DNA of 64,000 nucleotides, from NCBI RefSeq assembly GCF_001984195.1, contig NZ_MTQN01000008.1, positions 62,001 through 126,000 of the forward strand, read 5' to 3'. The stretch is from Kribbella sp. ALI-6-A. GTDB lineage: Bacteria > Actinomycetota > Actinomycetes > Propionibacteriales > Kribbellaceae. Every line of letters begins with the position of its first letter. Within the stretch, counting starts at the first letter, position 1. A program made the position numbers and the translations under genes. Under the pieces are notes generated by a model that was not told the origin of the DNA, ran no database searches, and saw only the letters and a list, made by a program, of their open reading frames with translations. Shown here in pieces: positions 34,249 through 42,832 of this stretch.

Positions 34249-35201
34249 GCCTTCTCGAGCTGGACGACGTCTCGGTGACGTACCGGATCGCCGGCGGCGA
34301 GGTGCCCGCCGTCCGAGGAGTGTCGCTGGCGCTGAACGCCGGCGAGGCGCTCGGCATCGTGGGCGAGTCGGGATCGGGCAAGTCGTCGCTGGCGATGGCG
34401 ATCCTGCGGCTGCTGCCGCGCGACGCCCGCACGGGTGGGCGGATCCTGCTCGACGGCGACGACGTACTGACGATGACCTGGGGGAGGTTGCGCGCGGTCC
34501 GGTGGGCCGAGGCGTCGATCGTGTTCCAGGGCGCGCAGCACGGACTCAACCCGGTCCGGCGGATCGGGGAGCAGATCGCCGAACCGTTGCTCGTGCACAA
34601 GCTCGCCGGTCCGGAGAAGGCGCGGCGCCGGGTCGCGGAGCTGCTCGACCAGGTCGGGCTGCCGGCCTGGCGCGCGAAGAGCTACCCGCACGAGCTGAGT
34701 GGTGGCCAACGGCAACGAGTCATGATCGCGATGGCGCTGGCCTGCGAGCCGCGGCTGATCATCGCCGACGAACCGACCACCGCGCTCGACGTGATGGTCC
34801 AGGCGCAGGTGCTGACGCTGATCAAGGAACTGGTCGCGGCCGAGGACATCGCGCTGCTGATGATCTCGCACGACCTGTCCGTGCTGGCCGACCTGTGTGA
34901 CCGGCTGGCCGTGATGTACGCCGGCCGGGTGGTCGAGACCGGTCCGTCCGGTGGTGCGTTCGCGCATCCGTACAGCCGCGCGCTCTCGGCGGCGTTCCCG
35001 ACGATCGGAGATCCGGCGTCGCGGCTCGCTCCGAAGGGGCTCGGCGGCGATCCGCCGGATCCGGCCGAGCTGCCGTCGGGGTGCGTGTTCCATCCGCGCT
35101 GCCCGGTGGCGCTGGAGAGCTGCTCGACGGTGAACATCGACTTGCGTCCGGCGGGCGACCGTCGTACGGCGGCTTGTGTGCTGGTGGGGGAGGAGGTTTA
35201 G
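34245..35201 (+). CDS. ABC transporter ATP-binding protein, DppD/OppD type
   Basis: A 318-aa ATPase: Walker A GESGSGKSS near residue 38, Q-loop VFQGAQHGLNP, signature LSGGQRQRVMIAMAL, Walker B LIIADEPTTALD, and the H-loop ISHDLSVLAD. The C-terminal oligopeptide domain has the cysteine pattern CVFHPRCPVALESC, which in OppD-type ATPases can hold a 4Fe-4S cluster. Its stop directly abuts the GTG of the second ATPase gene. Confidence 0.9.
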   Translation: MSLLELDDVSVTYRIAGGEVPAVRGVSLALNAGEALGIVGESGSGKSSLAMAILRLLPRDARTGGRILLDGDDVLTMTWGRLRAVRWAEASIVFQGAQHGLNPVRRIGEQIAEPLLVHKLAGPEKARRRVAELLDQVGLPAWRAKSYPHELSGGQRQRVMIAMALACEPRLIIADEPTTALDVMVQAQVLTLIKELVAAEDIALLMISHDLSVLADLCDRLAVMYAGRVVETGPSGGAFAHPYSRALSAAFPTIGDPASRLAPKGLGGDPPDPAELPSGCVFHPRCPVALESCSTVNIDLRPAGDRRTAACVLVGEEV

Positions 35202-36125
35202 GTGCTGGAAGCAAGGAACCTGTCGGTCGAGTTCGCGTCCCGGGGACGGCGCGCGCGGGCCGTCGACGGGGTCAACCTCGCGGTCGGCGCGGGCGAGATC
35301 GTGGCGCTGGTCGGCGAGTCCGGCTGCGGCAAGACGACACTCGCACGAACACTGCTCGGGCTGGAGAAACCGGCCGGCGGCGAGGTCTTCTACGACGGCA
35401 AGCCGTTGAGCTACAAGGCGCGGGAGTTGAAGGCGTACCGGCGACGGGTGCAGCTGGTGCTGCAGGATCCGACCGGTTCGCTGAACCCGCGGCAGACGGT
35501 GTACGAAGCCGTTGCCGAGGGCCCGCGCATCCACAAGCTGCCGGACGAGGAGAAGGTGGTCGCCGACGCCTTGTCCCGGGCCGGGCTGCGGCCGCCCGAG
35601 CGGTTCTTCCTCCGCTACCCGCACGAGCTGTCCGGGGGACAGCGTCAGCGCGTGGTCATCGCCGGGGCGCTCGCGCTCAATCCCGACGTACTGATCGCCG
35701 ACGAGCCGGTTGCCTCGCTCGACGCCTCGGTCCGGGGCGAGATCCTCGCGCTGCTGCTCCGGCTCCGCGACGACCTCGGCCTGTCGGCACTGGTCGTCAC
35801 GCACGACCTGGGCCTGGCCTGGAACATCGCCGACCGGGTCGCCGTCATGTACCTGGGCCGCATCGTCGAGTCCGGGCCGACCGAGCAGGTCCTGCAGAGC
35901 CCGCAACACCCCTACACCAAGGCGCTGCTGTCGGTGCTGCCCGAGTCGCCGGAGAAGATCGTGCTCACCGGCGAACCACCGGACCCGACCCGCATCCCGT
36001 CCGGCTGCCGCTTCCATCCGCGCTGCCAGGTCGTGTTCGGGGACTGCCGCACGGTCCCGCTGCAGATCCTGCCCGCCGCCGAGACGCAGCAGGCCGCGTG
36101 CCATCTCCTTAAGCTGGACGGGTGA
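35202..36125 (+). CDS. ABC transporter ATP-binding protein, DppF/OppF type
   Basis: A 307-aa ATPase: Walker A GESGCGKTT, Q-loop VLQDPTGSLNPRQTV, signature LSGGQRQRVVIAGAL, Walker B VLIADEPVASLD, and H-loop VTHDLGLAWN. The C-terminus has the CRFHPRCQVVFGDC pattern of the oligopeptide_HPY domain. Start GTG 35202 lies immediately after the preceding stop. It closes the five-gene peptide operon, and the MOSC gene starts within its stop codon. Confidence 0.9.
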   Translation: MLEARNLSVEFASRGRRARAVDGVNLAVGAGEIVALVGESGCGKTTLARTLLGLEKPAGGEVFYDGKPLSYKARELKAYRRRVQLVLQDPTGSLNPRQTVYEAVAEGPRIHKLPDEEKVVADALSRAGLRPPERFFLRYPHELSGGQRQRVVIAGALALNPDVLIADEPVASLDASVRGEILALLLRLRDDLGLSALVVTHDLGLAWNIADRVAVMYLGRIVESGPTEQVLQSPQHPYTKALLSVLPESPEKIVLTGEPPDPTRIPSGCRFHPRCQVVFGDCRTVPLQILPAAETQQAACHLLKLDG

Positions 36126-36658
36126 GAATCCACTCGGTCAACCGAGACACCCAGCACCACTTCAGCAAGCCGCCGGTGCCCGAGATCCAGCTGATCGAGG
36201 GCGTCGGCGTCGAAGGCGACGCGCACGCCGGCGCGACCGTCCGCCACCGCCACCTGGTACGGCGCGATCCCTCCGCGCCGAACCTGCGGCAGGTCCACCT
36301 GATCCAGTCCGAGCTCTTCGCCGACCTCGCCGCCGCCGGCTTCGAGGTCGGCCCCGGTGACCTCGGCGAGAACGTCACCACCGCCGGCGTCGACCTGCTC
36401 GCCCTCCCGGTCGGCACCACGCTGCAACTCGGCGACACCGCCGTCGTCACCCTCACCGGCCTGCGCGACCCCTGCTCCCAGATCAACAAGTTCCGCAAGG
36501 GCCTGCTCAAACAGGTCCTCCGCAAGACCGCCGAGGGCGAGCTCGTCCGGCTGACCGGCGTGATGTCCGTGGTCACCCGAGGCGGAGTCGTCCGCCCCGG
36601 CGACAAGCTGAAGGTCGTCCGCCCGCCCGAGCCGCACCAGCCACTCGACTTGGTCTGA
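36122..36658 (+). CDS. MOSC domain protein
   Basis: A 178-aa stand-alone MOSC domain. The N-terminal part has GVGVEGDAHAGATVRHR, the middle VGPGDLGENVTTAGVDLLALPVGTTLQLG, and the conserved cysteine lies in GLRDPCSQINKF. MOSC proteins handle sulfur bound to molybdenum cofactor or related thiol substrates. GTG 36122 overlaps the last transporter gene by 4 nt, so it may be co-transcribed by readthrough, though a functional link is not evident. Confidence 0.87.
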   Translation: MRIHSVNRDTQHHFSKPPVPEIQLIEGVGVEGDAHAGATVRHRHLVRRDPSAPNLRQVHLIQSELFADLAAAGFEVGPGDLGENVTTAGVDLLALPVGTTLQLGDTAVVTLTGLRDPCSQINKFRKGLLKQVLRKTAEGELVRLTGVMSVVTRGGVVRPGDKLKVVRPPEPHQPLDLV

Positions 36659-36665
36659 CCACCAT

Positions 36666-36689
36666 CCCCGGCCCACCCTGGCGCCGGGG
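36666..36689. terminator. Weak hairpin between MOSC and DUF58 genes
   Basis: CCCCGGC (36666-36672) and GCCGGGG (36683-36689) around a 10-nt loop in the 60-nt gap between convergent genes. There is no T-run, so assignment as terminator is tentative. Confidence 0.4.
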
Positions 36690-36718
36690 TTCACTCCGTC
36701 CCCGGGCCTGTGACGCAG

Positions 36719-38011
36719 CTAGAGCCGGCCGGCCTTCTTCAGGGCCAGATAGGTGTCGGCCAGCGCCGGGGCGATCTGGTCCGGGTTCTCGTCGACGACA
36801 GTGACGCCGGCGCGGGTGAGTACGGCGGTGACGCGTTCGCGGTCGAGGCGGGAGCGGGCGGCGGAGGCGGCGCCGTACAGCTCGATCAGGTCGGCGCGGG
36901 AGGCCTCCAGCTCGTCGAGGCGGGGGTCGGCGACGGAGGCCAGGACGACGACGTGGCGGCGTAGCAGCGGGCCGATGACCGGGAGCAGGGACTCCTCGAT
37001 GACCGCGGGTTCCAGGCCGGTAAGCAGGACGACCAGGGAGCGCTGGCCGAGGCGTTCGAGGGTCTGCGAGACGACGACGCGGAAGTCGGTCTGGACGAGC
37101 TCGGCGTCGACGGTGGCCAGCGCGTTGACGAACGACGGCAGGACGTCCTCCGGTGCGGGACGGCGTACGTCGGCGCGGACGGCCGAGTCGCAGGCCAGCA
37201 ACGAGACCCGGTCGCCGGCGCGCGTGGCCAGCGCCGCGAGCAGCAGTGCGGCGTCCATCGCGTGGTCGAGGCGTGGGGCGTCGCCGACCCGGCCCGCGGA
37301 CATCCGGCCGGAGTCGATCACGATGGCGACCTGCCGGTCCCGCTCGGGCCGCCAGGTCCGCAGTACGACGTTGCCGCGGCGGGCGGTGGCCCGCCAGTCG
37401 ATGCTCCGCACGTCGTCGCCCGGCACGTAGTCGCGCAGCGAGTCGAACTCCGTCCCCTGGCCGCGGACGAGCAGTGCGGTCCGTCCGTCCAGCTCCCGCA
37501 GCCGGGCCAGCCGCGACGGCAGGTGCTTGCGGCTGTTGAACGGCGGCAACGCCCGCACCGTCCACGGCACGTCGTGCGAGCCCTGCCGGCCCGCAAAGCC
37601 CAACGGGCCGATCGAGCGCACCGTCACCCGGTACGCCTTCCGGTCACCTCGCCGCGTCGGCACCAGATGCGTCGTCAGCCGCCGCCGCTCACCACCGGGC
37701 AGGTCCAGCTTGTGCGGCGGATCCTGTACGCCGGCCGACGGCGGCCACGCGTCCCGCAGCAGCCCCTTGACCCGGCGGCCAGGATTGGCGACCAGCAGCG
37801 ACACCACAGCCTGCTGACCCAGCCGAACCGCGTTGTCCCCGTCCCTGCTCAGCTGAAGCCGCCGGGGCGACCCGGCGAGCAGCACGTCGACCAGACACAC
37901 GACCAGCACGACAGCGACCACCACACCGACACCGGACCAGCTCGGCATCGCCAGTGCGACGAAGAGAACTCCCAAGCCGGCCAAGAGACCGGCCCGGCCC
38001 GTGACGACCAT
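36719..38011 (-). CDS. DUF58 domain protein (MoxR partner)
   Basis: A 430-aa protein with two N-terminal membrane helices (residues about 5-45) and a DUF58 region. The signature YVPGDDVRSIDWRATARRGNVVLRTWRPERDRQVAIVIDSGRM joins the DUF58 core to a VWA-like half with a D-x-S-like metal site (DSGRM). DUF58 proteins are encoded with MoxR AAA+ ATPases and are thought to be their clients or adaptors. ATG 38011 shares a base with the MoxR stop. It is the last gene of a five-gene minus-strand operon. Confidence 0.85.
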   Translation of the reverse strand: MVVTGRAGLLAGLGVLFVALAMPSWSGVGVVVAVVLVVCLVDVLLAGSPRRLQLSRDGDNAVRLGQQAVVSLLVANPGRRVKGLLRDAWPPSAGVQDPPHKLDLPGGERRRLTTHLVPTRRGDRKAYRVTVRSIGPLGFAGRQGSHDVPWTVRALPPFNSRKHLPSRLARLRELDGRTALLVRGQGTEFDSLRDYVPGDDVRSIDWRATARRGNVVLRTWRPERDRQVAIVIDSGRMSAGRVGDAPRLDHAMDAALLLAALATRAGDRVSLLACDSAVRADVRRPAPEDVLPSFVNALATVDAELVQTDFRVVVSQTLERLGQRSLVVLLTGLEPAVIEESLLPVIGPLLRRHVVVLASVADPRLDELEASRADLIELYGAASAARSRLDRERVTAVLTRAGVTVVDENPDQIAPALADTYLALKKAGRL

Positions 38012-38988
38012 CAGCGTGGTACCGGAACCGTGGCGAGCACGCTCTCCAGTACGGCGTCCGCGGTGACGCCCTCCAGCTCCGCCTCCGGCCGGATCTGCAC
38101 CCGGTGCCGCAGGCAAGGACGTGCCATCGCCTTCACGTCGTCCGGGATCACGTAGTCACGCCCGGACAACCACGCCCACGCGCGTGCGACCGCCAGCAAC
38201 GCGGTCGCCCCTCGCGGTGATACCCCGAGCTGCAGCGACGGCGACTGCCGAGTCGCCCGGCACAGGTCGACCACGTACGCCAGCAGATCCTCCCGTACGG
38301 CGACCCGCCGTACGGCGGCCTGTCCGGCCAGCAGGTCCTCCGGTCCGGCCACCGGGCGGATCCCCGCCGCGACCAGGTCCCGCGGGTCGAACCCCTGCGC
38401 GTGCCGGGCCAGTACGGCGATCTCCGCGTCCCGCGGCGGCATGTCCAGCGTGACCTTGAGCAGGAACCGGTCCAGCTGGGCCTCGGGCAACGGGTAGGTG
38501 CCCTCGTACTCGATCGGGTTCTGGGTCGCGGCGACGACGAACGGCGACGGCAGCTTGCGCGGTACGCCGTCGACGGTGACCTGCCGTTCCTCCATCGCCT
38601 CCAGCAGCGCGGCCTGGGTCTTCGGTGGCGTTCGGTTGATCTCGTCGGCCAGCAGGATGTTGGTGAACACCGGGCCCGGCCGGAACTCGAACTCGCTGGT
38701 CTTCGCGTCGTAAACCAGCGAGCCGGTGACGTCACCGGGCATCAGGTCCGGCGTGAACTGCACCCGCTTGGTGTCCAGCCGCATCGCCATCGACAGCGCC
38801 CGCACCATCAGCGTCTTCGCCGTACCGGGAACGCCCTCGAGCAGCACGTGGCCGCGGCAGAGCAGCGCGAGGACCAGAGCGGTCACCGCGGTGTCCTGGC
38901 CGACGACGGCCTTGCCGATCTCCGTCCGGAGCTCGACCAGCGCTTGCCGGGCCCGCTCCGGGGTGACCTCAGCGGTCGTGGACGTCAC
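38011..38988 (-). CDS. MoxR-family AAA+ ATPase
   Basis: A 325-aa chaperone-type ATPase. Walker A is LLEGVPGTAKT near residue 50, Walker B is ILLADEINRTPPKTQAALLEAMEERQV, then VAATQNPIEYEGTYPLPEAQLDRFL with the arginine-finger region, and the C-terminal AAA lid (SPRGATALLAVARAWAWLSG). It most likely activates VWA/DUF58 partners encoded next to it. It overlaps the DUF4350 gene by 20 nt and DUF58 by 1 nt. Confidence 0.92.
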   Translation of the reverse strand: MTSTTAEVTPERARQALVELRTEIGKAVVGQDTAVTALVLALLCRGHVLLEGVPGTAKTLMVRALSMAMRLDTKRVQFTPDLMPGDVTGSLVYDAKTSEFEFRPGPVFTNILLADEINRTPPKTQAALLEAMEERQVTVDGVPRKLPSPFVVAATQNPIEYEGTYPLPEAQLDRFLLKVTLDMPPRDAEIAVLARHAQGFDPRDLVAAGIRPVAGPEDLLAGQAAVRRVAVREDLLAYVVDLCRATRQSPSLQLGVSPRGATALLAVARAWAWLSGRDYVIPDDVKAMARPCLRHRVQIRPEAELEGVTADAVLESVLATVPVPR

Positions 38989-40126
38989 GGGCTACCTCCT
39001 GGGTGAGAACTTGCAGAGCGTCAGACAGGGACAGCAGCGCGGCGTCGTCGACCGGAGGCCCGCCGTAGAGGATGTCGTACAGCATCGCCGGGTCCATGCC
39101 GGTCCGGGCGGCCAGTGCGGTGACCACCGCGGTCGGCTCGGCCCGGCGGGGGATGCCGTAGACCTTGAACAGCTTGCCGAGCGCCGACTCGCGCAGTGCG
39201 GCGGCCGCCCGGTCCCTGGCGCGGGAACGCCGGTAGAGCCGTGCCCGGCCCTCGGTGGTCTCCGCCGCGTGCACGATGACCGGCAGCGGCTCCGGCACGA
39301 CCGGGCCCAGCCTGCGGCCTCGCCACAGCGCGACGACGAGGACGGCGAAGGCCAGGGCCCAGGCGATGTACCGGACGTCCGGCGGGATCAGTGGCGGCCC
39401 GTCGTCGGTCTCCGGGTCGTCGAAGCTCGACGACTCGTACTGCGGGAGGTACCAGACCAGGACCGGGTGAGTGCCGAGCAGGTTGAGCGCGAGCGCCGCG
39501 TTGCCGTCGTTGGCCAGCTCGGCGTTCGTGAACGACTGCTGGGTGCCGATCACGTCGACGATCCGGCCGTCGGTCTCCAGCCGCACCACGGTGTAGTTGA
39601 TGCCGTCGCCGTAGCAGGCCTCGGCCCCGGGAGGCGCCGTGTACGTCGTCCCGCGGACGGTCACCGTGCCGGCCTTGACCGCGGCGGGCAGGTGGCAGTC
39701 CGGCGAGCGGCTGCCGGCGGGCAGGGTGGAGCTGGCGTTCTCGATGCCTGGAGCAAGCGTCTCCAGCGCGGTACGGCCCGGGCGCACCAGCACCAGGTGG
39801 TCCCAGCGCGCCGCCGCGATCCTGCGCCAGTCCTCGGCGGAGAGACTTCCGGACGGGCCGATCAGCAGCGTCCGGCCGGAACCGCTGCCCACGGCGTCGT
39901 CCAGGCTCTCCGTGCCGGTCACCTCGACGCCGTGGTCCTCCAGCAACGTGGCCAGCGCCCGGGCACCGCTGGAATCGGTCGAGTCGGGACTGAACGGACC
40001 CGAGGTCCGCGCGGCAGTCGCGACCAGCAGGACCACCACACCGAGCACGATCACGCCGGTGATCAGCAGGGGAAGGCGCAGCGCCCGCCAGCCCTCGCCG
40101 ACGCTTCGCCCGACCGCGGTGCTCAT
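38969..40126 (-). CDS. DUF4350 membrane protein
   Basis: A 385-aa protein with one N-terminal helix (about 18-38), an extracytoplasmic DUF4350 domain (GARALATLLEDHGVEVTG at its start), a second helix near residue 255 and a cytosolic helical tail (RSRARDRAAAALRESAL, then GIPRRAEPTAVV). Part of the MoxR operon found widely in actinobacteria; function unknown. It overlaps the MoxR and DUF4129 genes, so the products are probably made in stoichiometric amounts. Confidence 0.8.
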   Translation of the reverse strand: MSTAVGRSVGEGWRALRLPLLITGVIVLGVVVLLVATAARTSGPFSPDSTDSSGARALATLLEDHGVEVTGTESLDDAVGSGSGRTLLIGPSGSLSAEDWRRIAAARWDHLVLVRPGRTALETLAPGIENASSTLPAGSRSPDCHLPAAVKAGTVTVRGTTYTAPPGAEACYGDGINYTVVRLETDGRIVDVIGTQQSFTNAELANDGNAALALNLLGTHPVLVWYLPQYESSSFDDPETDDGPPLIPPDVRYIAWALAFAVLVVALWRGRRLGPVVPEPLPVIVHAAETTEGRARLYRRSRARDRAAAALRESALGKLFKVYGIPRRAEPTAVVTALAARTGMDPAMLYDILYGGPPVDDAALLSLSDALQVLTQEVARDVHDR

Positions 40127-40770
40127 CCCTGAACCAGCGCCCTGGTGGAGACGCGGCGAGCGGCCTCGTCGGCAGCGACCACCGCGGCGTAGCGCTCCGG
40201 CGTACCGGGGCGGTTGCCGTAGACAACTTCGGTGAAGACGTCGGCGGCCGGGCGCAGCGGGTCGCGCAGCTCCGGGACCGCGCGGCCGGCGTCCGCGACT
40301 GCCTCGTACGCCGTCCGTCCGGCGCGCTCGTCCAGCACAGTGCGCTCGGTGAGCTCCGCGACGCAGGCGCGGAACCTGCTCCGCACAGCGCCCGTGTAGT
40401 CGCCCGCAGCGGCCTCCTGCTCCGCCTGCGAGCGGTACTGCGCGGCGCTGCGCTGGCGCTCGGTGTCGAAGACCGTCTGGGTGCTCTTGCCACCTGAGGT
40501 CCGCAGCACACCGGCTCGCCAGAGCACGACGACCACCACCAGAGCGATCAGGCCGAGCAGCATGAACAGACCGACCCGGCCGTCACCGCTCGGGTCCACC
40601 ACGCCGTCGAGCAGGTCGGCGATCCACTCCAGCACCTTCCCGACAGCCTTGCTGATCAGGGAGTCACCGGCCTGGCCGTAGACCGGCTTGGACAGCTCCT
40701 TGGCGGCTTCGGCCGCGGCCTCTTCGCGGCTGATGTCCACCGGCGGTTCGTAAGGGATCAAGGTCGCCAC
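40123..40770 (-). CDS. DUF4129 membrane protein
   Basis: A protein of about 215 aa. It has a short exported N-terminal region, one membrane helix (LFMLLGLIALVVVVVLWRAGVL) and a cytosolic DUF4129 domain with QEAAAGDYTGAVRSRFRACVAELTER and a Tyr-rich VYGNRPGTPERYAAVV end. I prefer GTG 40770, which overlaps the upstream stop by 13 nt and begins VATLIPYEPPVD. An in-frame GTG at 40815 would overlap it by 58 nt. It is part of the MoxR operon. DUF4129 domains occur in transglutaminase-like cell-surface systems. Confidence 0.75.
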   Translation of the reverse strand: MATLIPYEPPVDISREEAAAEAAKELSKPVYGQAGDSLISKAVGKVLEWIADLLDGVVDPSGDGRVGLFMLLGLIALVVVVVLWRAGVLRTSGGKSTQTVFDTERQRSAAQYRSQAEQEAAAGDYTGAVRSRFRACVAELTERTVLDERAGRTAYEAVADAGRAVPELRDPLRPAADVFTEVVYGNRPGTPERYAAVVAADEAARRVSTRALVQG

Positions 40771-41789
40771 TCCGTCGGTCCGGGCACGGTCGGCCGCAGC
40801 GAGGGCCGCAACCACAGGTCCAGGCCTTCCCGCCGGACACGCAGGTCCAGGTAGATCAGGGCCTGGACGGCAGACATGAAGGCGAGGCTGGCGATCAGCG
40901 TGGCGACCGTCGCGACGCCGGCGGCGATCGTGACCGCGATGCCGATGATCAGCGCGGCGTCGCCGTCACTGCCGTCGATCCAGCCTCCCAGCGTGACCAC
41001 GATCGCGGTCACGCCGAACTGCAGCGCGTAGCTGACGATGTTCACCACCACCCCGCCGAACAGCAGGATGCCGAAGACCCGCCAGAACCGGCCCTTGACC
41101 AGGTACCACGAGCGTTTCAGCGCGCCCCAGGCACCGACCCGGACCGGGATGTAGAGGCCGACGTCCGGAGCGTGCCTGCCCTCCATCAGCACGACGGTCC
41201 CGGCCAGCACCAGGCGGATCCCGAAGATCAGCACCAGCAGGCCACCGAGCAGCATCAGCAGCAGCGCCACCGCGCCGGCCACGTCGGAGTTGATCGCCGC
41301 GTCCGCACCGGCCCCGGCACCGAAGACCGCCAGCCCCCAGCCGGCCAGCAGTACGACGAACGACAGCGACTGGAGCAGCCCGACCGCGGCGAGCGCGGGC
41401 AGTGCCGGCCGGACCAGTCGGAGCAGCTCGCGCGGCGCCAGGCGCCGGCCCAGCTGGCTGCGCACCGCCGCCAGCGCGATGATCCCGGCCAGCGTGCTCG
41501 AGACCACCGCGAACAGGACCAGCTGGACGCCGTACATCAGCAGGAGGGCCGCACCGGCCTGCTCGAACGGGTCGTCCTGGCCGAAGAGCGCGCCGATGCC
41601 ACCGGGCACCGTCAGCTGCGTCAGACCGGCCTGGACGGCGGCCAGGGCGATCCCGGCCAGCACCGGCAGGCCCAGCATGATCGCCTTGTTCTCCGAGATG
41701 GTCCGGGCCGCGTTGTCGAGCAGGTCGGCCGGCAGCCAGGGCCGCAGCGGCTCCCCGCCGTCCTCCCGTACGCCGAGATCGTCGCGCAC
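40758..41789 (-). CDS. Multi-pass membrane protein, first gene of the MoxR operon
   Basis: A 343-aa protein with six or more predicted helices, resembling the glycerophosphodiester phosphodiesterase membrane-domain type. Helices are around residues 38-58, 80-105, 130-155, 168-195, 225-250 and 262-300, and a conserved-looking LKRSWYLVKGRFWRVFGILL precedes the fifth. No catalytic domain is attached. GTG 41789 is preceded by GAGGGGAGG. It is the promoter-proximal gene of the DUF58-MoxR-DUF4350-DUF4129 operon. Function unknown. Confidence 0.72.
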   Translation of the reverse strand: MRDDLGVREDGGEPLRPWLPADLLDNAARTISENKAIMLGLPVLAGIALAAVQAGLTQLTVPGGIGALFGQDDPFEQAGAALLLMYGVQLVLFAVVSSTLAGIIALAAVRSQLGRRLAPRELLRLVRPALPALAAVGLLQSLSFVVLLAGWGLAVFGAGAGADAAINSDVAGAVALLLMLLGGLLVLIFGIRLVLAGTVVLMEGRHAPDVGLYIPVRVGAWGALKRSWYLVKGRFWRVFGILLFGGVVVNIVSYALQFGVTAIVVTLGGWIDGSDGDAALIIGIAVTIAAGVATVATLIASLAFMSAVQALIYLDLRVRREGLDLWLRPSLRPTVPGPTEWRP

Positions 41790-42041
41790 GCCGTGCCTCC
41801 CCTCACTCGTTCCACGGCCGGCCGCCGGGTTGTCCGCCGGGCGCGACTTGCACCATGATCACCCCCCGGGTGGTCCACCGAGCGGCATTGGCGGGGCCTC
41901 GCCCGGCGATCCGGCGTGTGCACCACCTGGGGAATGGGACACTATCCGTAGTGCGTACGCTCGGCGGCCGCTGGGCGGACAGCGTTGGGCCAGCGGGATG
42001 TCGAGGACCCGGACCGTCAGACAGTAGGCAGGGAGCAGGGC
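41790..42041. other. Divergent control region between the MoxR operon and mtrA
   Basis: This 252-nt gap separates two divergent operons and must contain both promoters. Visible elements are a short CACTA/TAGTG inverted repeat near 41940-41953 and an A/T-containing hexamer (TATCCG) inside it that could be a -10 for mtrA. No open reading frame is supported. Confidence 0.4.
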
Positions 42042-42740
42042 GTGGCAGAAGGCAACCGGACGATGCGAGGACGAGTTCTCATCGTCGACGACGACACGGC
42101 GTTGTCGGAGATGCTCAGCATCGTGCTGCGCAACGAAGGCTACGACACCTATCTGTGTGCGACCGGTGACAAGGCGGTACCGGCGTTCCGGGAGTTCAAG
42201 CCCGACCTGCTGCTGCTCGATCTGATGCTGCCCGGCATGGACGGTATCGACGTGTGCCGCGCGATCCGCGCCGAGTCCGGCGTACCGATCGTGATGCTGA
42301 CCGCGAAGAGCGACACCGTCGACGTGGTGCTGGGCCTGGAGTCCGGCGCCGACGACTACGTGGTGAAGCCGTTCAAGCCCAAGGAGCTGGTGGCCCGGAT
42401 CCGGGCCCGGCTGCGCCGGATGGACGAGCCCGGACCGGAGTCGCTGACCATCGGCGACCTGACCATCGACGTGGCCGGCCACTCGGTCAAGCGCAGCGGC
42501 GAGACGATCCAGCTGACCCCGCTGGAGTTCGACCTGCTGGTCTGCCTGGCCTCCAAGCCCTGGCAGGTGTTCACCCGTGAGGTCCTGCTGGAGCAGGTCT
42601 GGGGCTACCGCCACGCCGCCGACACCCGGCTGGTCAACGTGCACGTGCAGCGGCTGCGGTCCAAGATCGAGAAGGACCCCGAGCACCCGGAGATCGTGGT
42701 GACGGTCCGCGGCGTCGGTTACAAGGCGGGTGCGGACTGA
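42042..42740 (+). CDS. mtrA: Two-component response regulator MtrA
   Basis: A 232-aa OmpR/PhoB-type regulator. Receiver: acidic pair in LIVDDDTALSEML, phospho-Asp60 in LLLDLMLPGMDGIDVCRAIRA, and Lys in VVKPFKPKELVARIR. DNA-binding winged helix: LTPLEFDLLVCLASKPWQVFTREVLLEQVWGYRHAADTRLVNVHVQRLR. The receiver and winged helix are nearly identical in pattern to mycobacterial MtrA, which controls cell-wall and division genes. GTG 42042 is preceded by GGGAGCAGG and is preferred; ATG 42063 (225 aa) is the alternative and matches the common start MRGRVLIV. mtrB and lpqB follow. Confidence 0.95.
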   Translation: MAEGNRTMRGRVLIVDDDTALSEMLSIVLRNEGYDTYLCATGDKAVPAFREFKPDLLLLDLMLPGMDGIDVCRAIRAESGVPIVMLTAKSDTVDVVLGLESGADDYVVKPFKPKELVARIRARLRRMDEPGPESLTIGDLTIDVAGHSVKRSGETIQLTPLEFDLLVCLASKPWQVFTREVLLEQVWGYRHAADTRLVNVHVQRLRSKIEKDPEHPEIVVTVRGVGYKAGAD

Positions 42741-42832
42741 TCGAGTACGGCCGCGACGACGCGTCGCAGGCGGACAAGCCGGACACCGCACCGGAACCCC
42801 GCGGGACCGAGATCGAGCTCACTGCCGCTGGG

